NCBI RefSeq assembly: GCF_011391645.1
Contig: NZ_JAABQC010000010.1
Location: 1-42,943 of the forward strand
Length of the DNA stretch: 42,943 bases
Direction: 5' to 3'
Origin: Rhodoferax sp.
Lineage (GTDB): Bacteria > Pseudomonadota > Gammaproteobacteria > Burkholderiales > Burkholderiaceae_C
Of the stretch, positions 1 to 8,228 are shown in pieces. Made by a program: the position numbers and the translations under genes. The notes below the pieces were generated by a model. The model saw only the letters and a list, made by a program, of their open reading frames with translations. It did not search any database and had not been told where the DNA came from. The first letter of the stretch is position 1. Each line of letters begins with the position of its first letter.

Positions 1-2
1 CA

Positions 3-80
3 ATTTGGATTGTAAATCCGTCCATTATGGATTACAAAGAACTCGACAGAGACGAAATTTATCTACATCAACGGATTTGA
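3..80 (+). other. Left edge: possible 3' end of an unrecognised ORF
   Basis: The first ~100 bases are clearly more AT-rich than the rest of the window. One plus-strand frame is open from the window edge to a TGA at 78-80 and encodes about 25 residues rich in charged amino acids (it ends YKELDRDEIYLHQRI). This could be the C-terminus of a gene lying to the left, but it is too short to recognise. Bases 81-147 hold no gene I can support. Confidence 0.15.
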
Positions 81-147
81 TATCCTCCTGGCCCCAAAGG
101 CAGGGATTGATGATGGCATGAAAAGCCGCGAGTCGGGTGCGGGTTTT

Positions 148-708
148 CTAGCCCTTGGCCCCCGCCAGCGCCCGCTGCACACTGCAAATGGTCGCAAAGC
201 GGTCTTTGAGCACGGCCGCGGTGCGTGCCTTGATGTCCGCCGCCGTCAGCACCGAGCCGTCCAGATGCTGCATGTCCCAGGTCAGGGTGGCGTCCAGGCA
301 GTAGTCCACACGCCAGCCCACGTCGGAGGCGTGGCGGGTGGTGGTTTCGCAGCATTGCTCGGTGCGAATGCCGCTGATGATCAGCTTCTGGATGCCGTTT
401 TCGATCAGCCAGACGTCCAGCCCGGTCCCCACCAGCGCGCTGTGGCGGCTCTTGTGAAAGATGGCGCCGGCCTCGAACGTATGGAGCTCGGCCAGCGGCT
501 TGACGTGACCGGACTCCAGCGCAAACGCGTTGCTGGCAAGCTTGGGGCCATCGACATGAAACACGCGAACGATCGGCACACCCTGCGCCACGCAGCCGTC
601 AATCAGCGCGTTTTGCGCGGCAATGTAGGCCGGCAGGTCGGCGTCAGTGAAATAGGGCTGTTGCCTGAAGGACTCTTGTGCGTCGATCAGGATAAGACAG
701 GTCTTCAT
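148..708 (-). CDS. Cysteine hydrolase, isochorismatase-like
   Basis: A 186-residue protein of the isochorismatase-like cysteine hydrolase superfamily, whose members hydrolyse amides, ureides or vinyl ethers through an Asp-Lys-Cys triad. The expected elements are visible: Asp9 in the N-terminal strand LILIDAQESF, Lys86 in the FHKSRHSAL segment, and the nucleophile region GIRTEQCCETTTR with Cys119. The length is normal for the family. The ATG at 708 was chosen because a GGAG sits about 7 bases upstream and the catalytic strand begins right after it. The gene follows the MFS permease by about 35 bases on the same strand, so the two are probably co-transcribed; the permease may move the substrate or product. 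The substrate cannot be told from sequence. Confidence 0.85.
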   Translation of the reverse strand: MKTCLILIDAQESFRQQPYFTDADLPAYIAAQNALIDGCVAQGVPIVRVFHVDGPKLASNAFALESGHVKPLAELHTFEAGAIFHKSRHSALVGTGLDVWLIENGIQKLIISGIRTEQCCETTTRHASDVGWRVDYCLDATLTWDMQHLDGSVLTAADIKARTAAVLKDRFATICSVQRALAGAKG

Positions 709-743
709 GAAAAAACTCCAGGTTGAAAAGCCGAAACAAGAGC

Positions 744-1937
744 TTATGAGCGGCGCAGTCCGCGCGGCTGCAGTGCCAACAATGCAAGCGCCACGGCGGC
801 AAAGCCAACACCCGCCATGAAGGTGAACGAAGCTCCGAAAGATTGCCACAACCAGCCCGCCAAGCCGCTGGCGAGCAGCAGCGCAACGCCGCTGAGCAGA
901 TTGAAAAAGCCGTAGGCGGTGCCCCGCAGGTCGGCCGGCGCGGTGTCGGCCACCATGGCGGCCAGCAGACCTTGCGTCATGGCCATGTGCAAGCCCCATA
1001 ACGCCACGCCCAGCCAGAATGCCCAGCCACTGTTGCTGATGGCCAGCAACACGTCGGCGGCGATCAACAGGAGCAGGCCCCAGCCCAACAAAGTCGTGTG
1101 CCGCATTTTGTCGGCCAGCTTGCCAAACGGATAGGCGCACCCGGCGTAAACCATGTTCATGGCGATCAGGACCACAGGTGTCCAGGCCAGCGCCAGACCG
1201 CCTTGCTGGGCACGCAGCACCAAAAAAGCCTCACTGAACCTTGCCAGCGTGAACACCGCGCCCACGCCCACCACCCACCAGTAGGCAGGGCTCAAACGGG
1301 TCAGGTTGGCGCGGCTGATGGGATTGACGCGCTTGGCCGTGACGGGCCGCTCCGGCTCCTGCACGCCCCAAACCAGCAGTGCCACGCACATGATGGCAGG
1401 AACGGTGGCGACCCAGAACACGGCGCGAAAGTCATCCTGCCACAGCAGCATGAAGCCGATGGCCAGCATTGGCCCCAAAAAAGCGCCCACGGTGTCGAGC
1501 GACTGGCGCAGGCCGAAGGCGGCGCCGCGCAACTCGGGCGGCGCAATGTCGGCCACCAGCGCGTCGCGCGGTGCGCCGCGAATGCCTTTGCCGACCCGGT
1601 CTGCCAGCCGGGCGGTGACGATCCAGCCGGCTGAAGTGGCCAGCGCAAACAACGGTTTTGTGAAGGCCCCCAGTGCGTAGCCCAGCACCGCCAGCGGTTT
1701 GCGTTTGCCCCAGTAGTCGCTCAAAGCGCCCGAAAACACCTTGACAATGAGCGCCGTGGCCTCGGCCGCGCCCTCTATCAAGCCGACCACAAAAACGCTG
1801 ATGCCCAAGGTGGTGACCATGAACACCGGCAGCAGGCTGTGGATCAGTTCGCTCGACACATCCATCAGCAGGCTGACAAAGCCCAGCGCCCAGATGCCGG
1901 CGGGCAGCTTGCGCAAGGGCTGAGGTTGTGCCGACAT
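744..1937 (-). CDS. MFS transporter
   Basis: An integral membrane permease of about 397 residues, rich in hydrophobic segments and with the usual major-facilitator length for 12 helices. The early segment SLLMDVSSELIHSLLPVF and the loops SGALSDYWGKRKPLAVLGY and RLADRVGKGIRGAPRDALV (the MFS A-type Asp/Arg/Gly loop signature) are clear; the second half repeats the pattern with FGKLADKMRHTTLL. Substrate unknown. It lies upstream of and close to the cysteine hydrolase, suggesting a small operon. An in-frame ATG at 1949 is an alternative start (GGAGG lies about 15 bases before it); I prefer 1937, which has a GGA at normal distance. The difference is four residues. Confidence 0.85.
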   Translation of the reverse strand: MSAQPQPLRKLPAGIWALGFVSLLMDVSSELIHSLLPVFMVTTLGISVFVVGLIEGAAEATALIVKVFSGALSDYWGKRKPLAVLGYALGAFTKPLFALATSAGWIVTARLADRVGKGIRGAPRDALVADIAPPELRGAAFGLRQSLDTVGAFLGPMLAIGFMLLWQDDFRAVFWVATVPAIMCVALLVWGVQEPERPVTAKRVNPISRANLTRLSPAYWWVVGVGAVFTLARFSEAFLVLRAQQGGLALAWTPVVLIAMNMVYAGCAYPFGKLADKMRHTTLLGWGLLLLIAADVLLAISNSGWAFWLGVALWGLHMAMTQGLLAAMVADTAPADLRGTAYGFFNLLSGVALLLASGLAGWLWQSFGASFTFMAGVGFAAVALALLALQPRGLRRS

Positions 1938-1988
1938 GCTTACATCCATCGGCCCGACGGCGGGCCTCCAGCAAAGGCATCAGGATTG

Positions 1989-2014
1989 TTGTGGGAGCGG
2001 CGCCCTCGCCGCGA
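1989..2014 (-). repeat. REP-like palindromic repeat, copy 1
   Basis: On the minus strand this reads TCGCGGCGAGGGCGCCGCTC followed by CCACAA. GCGGCG and CGCCGC form a 6-bp stem around AGGG. The same core recurs at 33763-33789 and 41870-41895, always between genes. It looks like a member of a REP-type extragenic palindrome family. It lies between purM and the MFS gene. Confidence 0.75.
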
Positions 2015-2064
2015 TAGGTTTCGGTTCATGGAAGCGATGTCGACACCGGTTCCTGACGCTGGAC

Positions 2065-3108
2065 TCAGCGCACCAACACGGCAGCGCTGTCGCCGCGCGG
2101 GGCAATCACGCCGATCTCGTACACCGTTTCACCGGCGCTGCGCAACATGGCTGCGCAGGCCTTTGCATGGGCGTCGTCAATCACCACCACCATGCCGATG
2201 CCGTTGTTGAAGGTGCGGTTCATCTCGATGTCGTCAATGCCCGCCGTGGCCTGCAGCCAGGCAAACAACTCGGTTTGCGGCCAGCTGCCTTTGACCAGAT
2301 GGGCGGCCGTGCCGTCGGGCAGCACGCGCGGGATGTTTTCCAGCAAGCCGCCACCTGTAATGTGCGCCAGCGCCTTGATCGGGTGGGCGGCCAGCGCCGC
2401 CAGCACGTTCTTGACGTAAAGCCGGGTGGGTTCCATCAGCGCCAGCTTGAACGGTTTGCCGTCGAGGGTGGCGGGCACGGTGCCGGCACTTTCTGAGCGC
2501 TCGATGCATTTGCGCACCAGGCTGAAGCCGTTGGAATGCGCCCCGCTGGAGGCCAGGCCCAGCACCACGTCGCCGGGTTGGACCGTGGCGCCGGTCAGAA
2601 TTTTGGATTTTTCCACCGCGCCAACCGCAAAGCCGGCCAGGTCGTACTCGCCGGCCGGGTACATGCCGGGCATTTCAGCGGTTTCACCACCAATCAGCGC
2701 GCAGCCAGACAGTTCACAGCCTTTGGCAATGCCACCCACCACGGCAGCGGCGGTGTCCACATCGAGCTTGCCACAGGCAAAGTAATCGAGAAAAAAGAGC
2801 GGCTCGGCGCCTTGCACCAGCACATCATTCACGCTCATGGCGACCAGGTCGATGCCCACGGTGTCGTGCATCTGCCACTCGAACGCCAGTTTGAGCTTGG
2901 TGCCCACGCCGTCGGTGCCGCTCACCAGCACCGGTTCCTTGTACCGTTTGGGCACCTCAAACAGCGCGCCAAAGCCGCCAATGCCGGCCAGCACGCCTTC
3001 GCGCATGGTCTTTTTGGCGAGCGGTTTGATGCGTTCCACCAAGGCGTCGCCCGCGTCAATGTCAACGCCAGCGGCTTTGTAGGAAAGAGGGGTGGAGGAT
3101 TGGGTCAT
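2065..3108 (-). CDS. purM: Phosphoribosylformylglycinamidine cyclo-ligase (AIR synthetase)
   Basis: PurM closes the imidazole ring of FGAM using ATP to give aminoimidazole ribonucleotide, step five of de novo purine synthesis, in the cytosol. The 347-residue protein has the normal length and the family hallmarks: the N-terminal [17 protein letters not shown], the segment [17 protein letters not shown], the metal/ATP-binding [20 protein letters not shown], the [11 protein letters not shown] loop and the C-terminal [16 protein letters not shown]. The ATG at 3108 gives the standard MTQSS... start; a TTG seven codons upstream is less likely. It is divergent from the AI-2E permease gene across about 100 bases. 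Presence of this neighbourhood (purM next to permease-hda-pcnB-folK) is common in Burkholderiales. Confidence 0.97.
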   Translation of the reverse strand: MTQSSTPLSYKAAGVDIDAGDALVERIKPLAKKTMREGVLAGIGGFGALFEVPKRYKEPVLVSGTDGVGTKLKLAFEWQMHDTVGIDLVAMSVNDVLVQGAEPLFFLDYFACGKLDVDTAAAVVGGIAKGCELSGCALIGGETAEMPGMYPAGEYDLAGFAVGAVEKSKILTGATVQPGDVVLGLASSGAHSNGFSLVRKCIERSESAGTVPATLDGKPFKLALMEPTRLYVKNVLAALAAHPIKALAHITGGGLLENIPRVLPDGTAAHLVKGSWPQTELFAWLQATAGIDDIEMNRTFNNGIGMVVVIDDAHAKACAAMLRSAGETVYEIGVIAPRGDSAAVLVR

Positions 3109-3206
3109 GACGATGTGCAGGTGAGGCAAAAGGGTGGCTCGGGCGGGAAGCCGTAAGCCCGATAGAATTTGGCCTGATTTTAAGGGGTTGGCCTTTGGCC
3201 GTTTCT

Positions 3207-4301
3207 ATGCAATTTACTTCCACACAAAAAAGAGCTGCTGCCTGGATGGCGCTGTTGCTGGGCACCCTGACGGTGCTTTGGCTGCTGGCGCCAGTGCTGA
3301 CTCCGTTTGTGGTGGCGGCCATCTTGGCTTATGCGCTGACGCCAGTGGTCGACTGGCTCGACAACCTGGGCCGGGGTCGCATTCCAAGGTTGCTGGCGGT
3401 GGTGGTGGTGGAAGTTGTTTTCCTGCTGATGCTGCTGGCGCTGATGCTGCTGGTGGTGCCCATCCTGATCAAGCAGTTGCCGCTGTTGCGCGAGCAGGTG
3501 CCCCCGCTGTTGGACCGGTTTAACTTGTTCATCCAGCCGTTTTTGGCGCAGTTCGGCCTGCATGTGTCGTTCGACGTGGCCGGCCTCAAGGCCTTCGCCA
3601 TGGAGCACCTGAGTGCCAATTTTGAAGACTTGCTGGGCCGTTTGATGGCTTCAGCCAAGCTGGGCGGCAGTGTGGCGCTGTCGGTGATCGGCAATGCGGT
3701 GTTGATCCCGGTGGTGCTGTTTTATCTGCTGATGGAGTGGCGCCGCATCATCGGCTTGCTGCTGGTGCTGGTACCGCCCCGCCTGCGTGCAGCGGTCGAC
3801 AGCTTCACCACCGAGTCCGATGCCGTGCTGGGGCAATACCTGCGCGGCCAGATGCTGGTGATGCTGGTGCTGGCGGTTTATTACAGTGCCGGGCTGGCGC
3901 TGTTTGGCCTGGACCTTGCCTTGCCCATCGGGGTTTTTACCGGCCTGGCGGTGGCGATTCCCTACCTCGGTTTCGGGCTCGGGCTGATTTTGGCCACGCT
4001 GGCCGGTTTTCTTGAATTTTCGGCGCAGGCCGGTCAGGTCAGCGCGCTGTTGATGGTGGCCGTGGTGTATGGCCTGGGTCAGTTGATTGAGAGTTTCTTT
4101 TTGACCCCGCGCCTGGTCGGAGAGCGTATTGGCCTGCACCCGTTGGCGGTCATTTTTGCCTTGCTGGCGTTTGGCCACACGCTGGGTTTTGTCGGCGTGT
4201 TGATTGCCTTGCCGCTGAGCGCCGTGTTGCTGGTCGCCATTCGCCGGCTGCAAACAGCTTACCTGCGCAGCGCGCTTTATCAGGACTCGCCGAGCGCATG
4301 A
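3207..4301 (+). CDS. AI-2E family transporter (PerM/TqsA-like permease)
   Basis: A 364-residue inner-membrane protein of the AI-2E exporter/PerM family. Two hydrophobic hairpins near the N-terminus (roughly residues 12-45 and 58-85) are followed by an amphipathic region and four to five further helices; the C-terminal half has the family-typical segments IPYLGFGLGLILATLAG, LIESFFLTPRLVGERIGLHP and FALLAFGHTLGFVGVLIALP. The transported substrate is unknown for most members. It is the first gene of a run ending with folK; its stop overlaps the start of hda (ATGA at 4298-4301). A TTG at 3195, six bases after an AAGGGG, is an alternative start four codons upstream. Confidence 0.9.
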   Translation: MQFTSTQKRAAAWMALLLGTLTVLWLLAPVLTPFVVAAILAYALTPVVDWLDNLGRGRIPRLLAVVVVEVVFLLMLLALMLLVVPILIKQLPLLREQVPPLLDRFNLFIQPFLAQFGLHVSFDVAGLKAFAMEHLSANFEDLLGRLMASAKLGGSVALSVIGNAVLIPVVLFYLLMEWRRIIGLLLVLVPPRLRAAVDSFTTESDAVLGQYLRGQMLVMLVLAVYYSAGLALFGLDLALPIGVFTGLAVAIPYLGFGLGLILATLAGFLEFSAQAGQVSALLMVAVVYGLGQLIESFFLTPRLVGERIGLHPLAVIFALLAFGHTLGFVGVLIALPLSAVLLVAIRRLQTAYLRSALYQDSPSA

Positions 4302-4984
4302 TGCAACAACTGGTGCTGGACATGAGCCTGCCCAACGGGCCCAGCCTGGCTAACTATTGCGCTGGTACCAGCGGGGCTGCGCTGGCACATCTGAAGCTTT
4401 GGCTGGGGCGCGCGGGCAGCACGCTGCGTTCACCCGTGCCCAGCTACCTTTGGGGCGGCACCGGCTGCGGTAAAACCCATTTGCTGAAAGCCTTGCGCGC
4501 CGCGCTGCAGGACCAGGGCGACAAGGCGGGGTGGCTCGATGCCGACCTGCAGGCGCCCGCCGAGTTTGATGAAACCTGGGCCTGCGTGCTGATGGATGAC
4601 GTGCATGCCTTCAGCACGGCGCAGCAGCAGGTGGCATTCAACTGGTTTGTTCACGCGCAAACCCTGCAAATTGCGGTCTTCGCCACCGGCAGCCTGCCAC
4701 CGGCCGACCTGAAGTTGCGCGATGACTTGCGTACCCGCCTGGGCGGCGGCCACGTCTTTGCACTGCAGGCCCTGAGTGAGCCCGAGCGGCGCGCCGTGTT
4801 GCGCCAGACGGCGGATGAACGCGGTATTTTCTTGAGCGACGAGGTCATGGATTTCATGTTGACGCGCTTCAGCCGCGACCTGGGCAGCCTGATGGAACTG
4901 CTCGACCTGATGGACGGCTACGCACTGCAAACCCAGCGCGCCATCACGATTCCCCTGATCAAAGCCATGATGGACAACACATGA
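4298..4984 (+). CDS. hda: DnaA regulatory inactivator Hda
   Basis: Hda is a DnaA-related AAA+ protein that, bound to the DNA-loaded beta clamp, stimulates hydrolysis of DnaA-ATP and so prevents over-initiation of replication. The 228-residue protein starts MMQQLVLDMSLP, matching the N-terminal clamp-binding motif (QL.L.) of the family, followed by a Walker A GGTGCGKT (residues 53-60), a Walker B VLMDDVH (97-103), and the AAA+ arginine-rich segment LRDDLRTRLGGGHVFAL. It lacks the DNA-binding domain IV of DnaA, as Hda does. Start and stop are coupled by ATGA overlaps to the permease before and the phosphatase after, indicating translational coupling in one operon. Confidence 0.93.
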   Translation: MMQQLVLDMSLPNGPSLANYCAGTSGAALAHLKLWLGRAGSTLRSPVPSYLWGGTGCGKTHLLKALRAALQDQGDKAGWLDADLQAPAEFDETWACVLMDDVHAFSTAQQQVAFNWFVHAQTLQIAVFATGSLPPADLKLRDDLRTRLGGGHVFALQALSEPERRAVLRQTADERGIFLSDEVMDFMLTRFSRDLGSLMELLDLMDGYALQTQRAITIPLIKAMMDNT

Positions 4985-5652
4985 CCTGCAAATTGACTCT
5001 TTTTGACCTGGATCACACCCTGATCCCGATAGATTCTGACTACGAATGGAATGCTTTCACAACCTCGCTGGGCTGGCACAATGCGGTCGAATTCAACCGG
5101 CAAAACGACGCCTTTTATGCGCAATACCAAGCTGGCAGCCTCGACATTCACGAATATGTACGTTTTGCCACGGCTGCCTTGTGCACGCAAGGCGCGGCCA
5201 AGTCCACGGCTGCACACGCGCAGTTCATGAAAGCCGTGGTGCAGCCCGCCATCCTGCCCCAGGCCTTGAAACTGCTGCAACAGCACCAATCAGCGGGCGA
5301 CGCGGTGCTGATCGTGACGGCCACCAATGAGTTTGTCACACGTCCGATTGCCGATGCCTTTGGCGTCCCAGAACTGATTGCCGTCATGCTGGAGCGCGAC
5401 CCTGTGAGTGGCTGGTTCAGCGGCGAGATTGCTGGAACACCGTCGTTTCGCGAGGGCAAGGTGACGCGGGTGGCGCAGTGGTTGAGCCAGCGTGGCCTGA
5501 GTTGGGACTCGGTGCAGAGCACCTTTTACAGCGACTCCATGAACGACCTGCCGCTGCTGGAGAAAGTGACACACCCGGTAGCCACCAACCCCGACGACCG
5601 GCTTCGCGCGCTTGCGCTGGATCGCGGCTGGCGCATACTTGAGCTTTTTTAG
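4981..5652 (+). CDS. HAD-IB family hydrolase (phosphoserine-phosphatase-like)
   Basis: A 223-residue haloacid-dehalogenase-type phosphatase of subfamily IB. Motif I is FDLDHTL with the nucleophile Asp9 and acid/base Asp11; motif II is VTATNEF; the motif III lysine is in FREGKVTRV; motif IV is YSDSMNDLPLL. The cap between motifs I and II is all-alpha, as in phosphoserine phosphatase and the related family proteins annotated as SerB-like. The true substrate is not readable from sequence; a broad-specificity phosphomonoesterase is equally possible. It overlaps hda by ATGA and is followed 23 bases later by pcnB, a standard Burkholderiales arrangement. Confidence 0.9.
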   Translation: MTCKLTLFDLDHTLIPIDSDYEWNAFTTSLGWHNAVEFNRQNDAFYAQYQAGSLDIHEYVRFATAALCTQGAAKSTAAHAQFMKAVVQPAILPQALKLLQQHQSAGDAVLIVTATNEFVTRPIADAFGVPELIAVMLERDPVSGWFSGEIAGTPSFREGKVTRVAQWLSQRGLSWDSVQSTFYSDSMNDLPLLEKVTHPVATNPDDRLRALALDRGWRILELF

Positions 5653-5675
5653 AATAATTAAAAACACAGGCAACA

Positions 5676-7265
5676 ATGATTAAAAAATTCATCAATCGGC
5701 TTTTGGGCAAATCTGCCCCAGAAATCAAGCATCCATTCGGCAAACGCGCTGAAATCGGCCCGCAGGAACATGGCATCAACCCCAATCTGGTGGACGAGCG
5801 CGCGCTCAACGTGGTGCGCACGCTCAAACAGGCGGGTTTCGAGGCCTACATCGTTGGCGGTGCGGTGCGCGACCTGATGCTGGGCCTCGCGCCCAAGGAC
5901 TTCGATGTGGCCACCAACGCCACGCCGGAGCAGGTCAAGGGCCTGTTCCGGCGCGCCTTCATCATCGGCCGGCGCTTTCGCATCGTGCATGTGGTGTACG
6001 GGCGGGGTCGCGAGCATGAGGTGATCGAGGTGTCGACCTTCCGCGCCTATCTGGACAATGTGGCCGCCGAGCAGGTGGCGGGCAACGAGAAGACCAGCAA
6101 GAGCGAGCTGGCCGGCATGAAACACGCGGTGGACAGCAGCGGCCGGGTGCTGCGCGACAACGTCTGGGGCCCGCAGGAAGAAGACGCGGTGCGCCGCGAT
6201 TTCACCATCAACGCCATGTATTACGACCCGGAAACGCAGATCGTGGTGGACTACCACCACGGCATCAAGGACTCCAAGAACCGTGTCATCCGCATGATTG
6301 GTGACGCGCAGGCGCGCTACCGCGAAGACCCGGTGCGTATCATCCGCGCCATCCGTTTTGCCGCCAAGCTCAATGGGCTGGGTTTCAAGCTGGAGCCCAA
6401 GACGGCGACACCGCTGGTCAAGTCCAAAGCGCTGCTGCTTGAAGTGCCGCAAAGCCGGTTGTTTGACGAAATGCTCAAGTTGCTGCAAACCGGCCACGCG
6501 CTGGCTTCCATTGAGCAGCTCAAGGTGCTGGGGCTGGCGCACGGCATTTACCCGCTGCTCGATGTGGTGGTGGAGCGCGCCGAAACACCCTTTGTGCAGT
6601 CGGCCCTGCTCGACACTGACCGGCGCGTGGGCGAGGGCAAACCGGTGGCACCCAGTTTTCTGCTGGCCTGTGTGTTGTGGGCCGATGTGCGCGACGGTTG
6701 GGCCGCGCGCATGAAAAATCAGCATTCGCACCCGGCCTTGCAGGACGCCATCGAGGACGTGTTCAATGCCCGCATCGGCGACGTGTCGGGCCGCGGTAAG
6801 CTGGCCGGTGACATGCGTGAAATCTGGCTGATGCAGCCGCGCTTCGAAAAACGCGTGGGCAGCGCCCCCTTTGGCCTGGTGGAGCAACCGCGCTTTCGGG
6901 CCGCCTTTGACTTCATGCGCTTGCGCGCTGAAATTGGCGAGCTTGACGTGGTGCTGTCGGACTGGTGGGAAGCCTTCAGTCTGGCCAACGACGACCTGCG
7001 CAACGACATGGTCGATGAAGTCAAGCTGGAACAGCAGCAGCGCGTGCGGCCGCCGCGCGCCCCACGGGTGCACTCGGTGCCGGGCCGGGCGGCCAACGAA
7101 GCGGCACCGCCATCAACTGCCGACCAAGCCGCACCAGATCGGTCAGGACTGGCCACTGACTCGGTATCGGGCGATGGCTCAGACGCGCCCAGGAAACGCC
7201 GCCGGCGTCGTCGCTCGCCGGGTCGCGGCACCGGCGATGCGGCAGCGCCAGACCAGCCGGTGTGA
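5676..7265 (+). CDS. pcnB: Poly(A) polymerase I
   Basis: PcnB adds 3' poly(A) tails to RNA, marking transcripts for decay by PNPase and other exonucleases. The 529-residue protein shows the class II nucleotidyltransferase signature: the GGAVRDLMLG helix-turn (residues 61-70), the catalytic DFD at 75-77, and RRDFTINAMYYDP, followed by the tRNA-NT/PcnB RNA-binding region (QARYREDPVRIIRAIRF). The basic C-terminal tail (RKRRRRRRSPGRG) after a Pro/Ala-rich linker is typical of proteobacterial PcnB rather than CCA-adding enzymes and likely binds RNA. The stop TGA overlaps the GTG start of folK. Confidence 0.95.
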   Translation: MIKKFINRLLGKSAPEIKHPFGKRAEIGPQEHGINPNLVDERALNVVRTLKQAGFEAYIVGGAVRDLMLGLAPKDFDVATNATPEQVKGLFRRAFIIGRRFRIVHVVYGRGREHEVIEVSTFRAYLDNVAAEQVAGNEKTSKSELAGMKHAVDSSGRVLRDNVWGPQEEDAVRRDFTINAMYYDPETQIVVDYHHGIKDSKNRVIRMIGDAQARYREDPVRIIRAIRFAAKLNGLGFKLEPKTATPLVKSKALLLEVPQSRLFDEMLKLLQTGHALASIEQLKVLGLAHGIYPLLDVVVERAETPFVQSALLDTDRRVGEGKPVAPSFLLACVLWADVRDGWAARMKNQHSHPALQDAIEDVFNARIGDVSGRGKLAGDMREIWLMQPRFEKRVGSAPFGLVEQPRFRAAFDFMRLRAEIGELDVVLSDWWEAFSLANDDLRNDMVDEVKLEQQQRVRPPRAPRVHSVPGRAANEAAPPSTADQAAPDRSGLATDSVSGDGSDAPRKRRRRRRSPGRGTGDAAAPDQPV

Positions 7266-7741
7266 CAGTTCCCGATCACCCGGAGGTGGTGGCCTGGATC
7301 GCGCTGGGTGCCAACCTGGGCGACGCGCAGGCATCGGTGCTGGCAGCCATTCAGGCCATTGCGCGTTTGCCAAGCACCCGGCTCATCGCCGCGTCAAGCA
7401 CTTACCGCACAGCACCGTTTGAGGCCACCGGGCCTGATTTTGTCAATGCGGTGGTGGCTGTTTCAACCCGGTTGAACGCCCTTGCGCTGCTGCAGCATCT
7501 GCAACAACTTGAAAATGGGGCAGGGCGCCGGCGACCGCATCGCAACGCGCCGCGCACACTCGACCTGGACATCTTGTTGTACGGTGACGCCAGCATTGCC
7601 AGCCCCACGCTGCAGGTGCCTCACCCGCGCCTGTGGGAACGGGCTTTTGTGCTGGTGCCGCTGGCCGAGATTGCGCCGGACAAGGTGAGTCGCGCCCAAC
7701 TTGGCGCGGTGGCATCCCAGGGAATTGAACGGCTGACCTGA
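7262..7741 (+). CDS. folK: 2-amino-4-hydroxy-6-hydroxymethyldihydropteridine diphosphokinase
   Basis: HPPK transfers pyrophosphate from ATP to 6-hydroxymethyl-7,8-dihydropterin in folate synthesis. The 159-residue protein has the family landmarks: GANLGD near the N-terminus, SSTYRTAPF, DFVNAVV, and the catalytic ATP/Mg loop APRTLDLDILLYGD, then the C-terminal VPHPRLWERAFVLVPL. The start is GTG, positioned so that GTGA overlaps the pcnB stop by four bases; no ATG is available at a sensible position. It ends the plus-strand operon and converges on the RidA-like gene 18 bases away. Confidence 0.95.
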   Translation: MTVPDHPEVVAWIALGANLGDAQASVLAAIQAIARLPSTRLIAASSTYRTAPFEATGPDFVNAVVAVSTRLNALALLQHLQQLENGAGRRRPHRNAPRTLDLDILLYGDASIASPTLQVPHPRLWERAFVLVPLAEIAPDKVSRAQLGAVASQGIERLT

Positions 7742-7759
7742 CAGAAGTGGTCAACCGGC

Positions 7760-8215
7760 TCAGGCCAGTTCGGCAATCATCTCGATTTCAACGCAGGCCC
7801 CGAGCGGAATTTGCGCCACGCCAAAGGCGCTGCGGGCATGGGCGCCCACGGGGCCGAATATCTCGCCAAGCAACTCGCTGGCGCCGTTGGTGACCAGATG
7901 CTGCTCGGTGAAGTCGCCGGTGGAATTGACCAGCGACATCAGCTTGACAATGCGCGTCACGCGGTTCAGGTCGCCCACCGCGGCGTGCAGCGTGCCCATC
8001 AGGTCGATGGCAACCGCGCGGGCGGCGGCCTTGCCTTCTTCAGCAGTCATGTTCTTGCCAAATTGACCCACCCAGACCTTGCCATCCTTCTTGGCCAGGT
8101 GCCCGCTTAAAAACACCAGGTTACCGGTCTGGACAAATGGCACATAAGCGGCAGCGGGGGCAGCCACCGGAGGCAGGGTAATGCCGAGTTGTGAGAGTTT
8201 GGCGTAAATGCTCAT
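7760..8215 (-). CDS. RidA/YjgF family protein
   Basis: A 151-residue protein of the RidA/YER057c/UK114 superfamily. Classical RidA hydrolyses reactive enamines/imines made by PLP enzymes; other subfamilies lack that activity. The segments LVFLSGHLAKKDGKVWVGQ, the helix LMGTLHAAVGDLNRVTRIVKL, and the C-terminal HARSAFGVAQIPLGACVEIEM match the fold, with an Arg (in HARSA) and Glu (in VEIEM) at positions where the catalytic Arg and Glu normally sit. It is about 20 residues longer at the N-terminus than archetypal RidA, as in the larger YjgF-like subgroup. It follows the transglutaminase gene by 13 bases on the same strand, so it is probably the last gene of that operon; its role there is unknown. 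Confidence 0.9.
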   Translation of the reverse strand: MSIYAKLSQLGITLPPVAAPAAAYVPFVQTGNLVFLSGHLAKKDGKVWVGQFGKNMTAEEGKAAARAVAIDLMGTLHAAVGDLNRVTRIVKLMSLVNSTGDFTEQHLVTNGASELLGEIFGPVGAHARSAFGVAQIPLGACVEIEMIAELA

Positions 8216-8228
8216 GATTTTTCCTCTT

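Noticed and set aside
3163-3168. TAGAAT as a -10 element for the AI-2E permease gene
   Set aside because: No acceptable -35 at 16-18 bases upstream, so not listed as a promoter.
5658-7073. A 471-residue minus-strand open frame opposite pcnB
   Set aside because: Shadow of pcnB, with no domain signature of its own.
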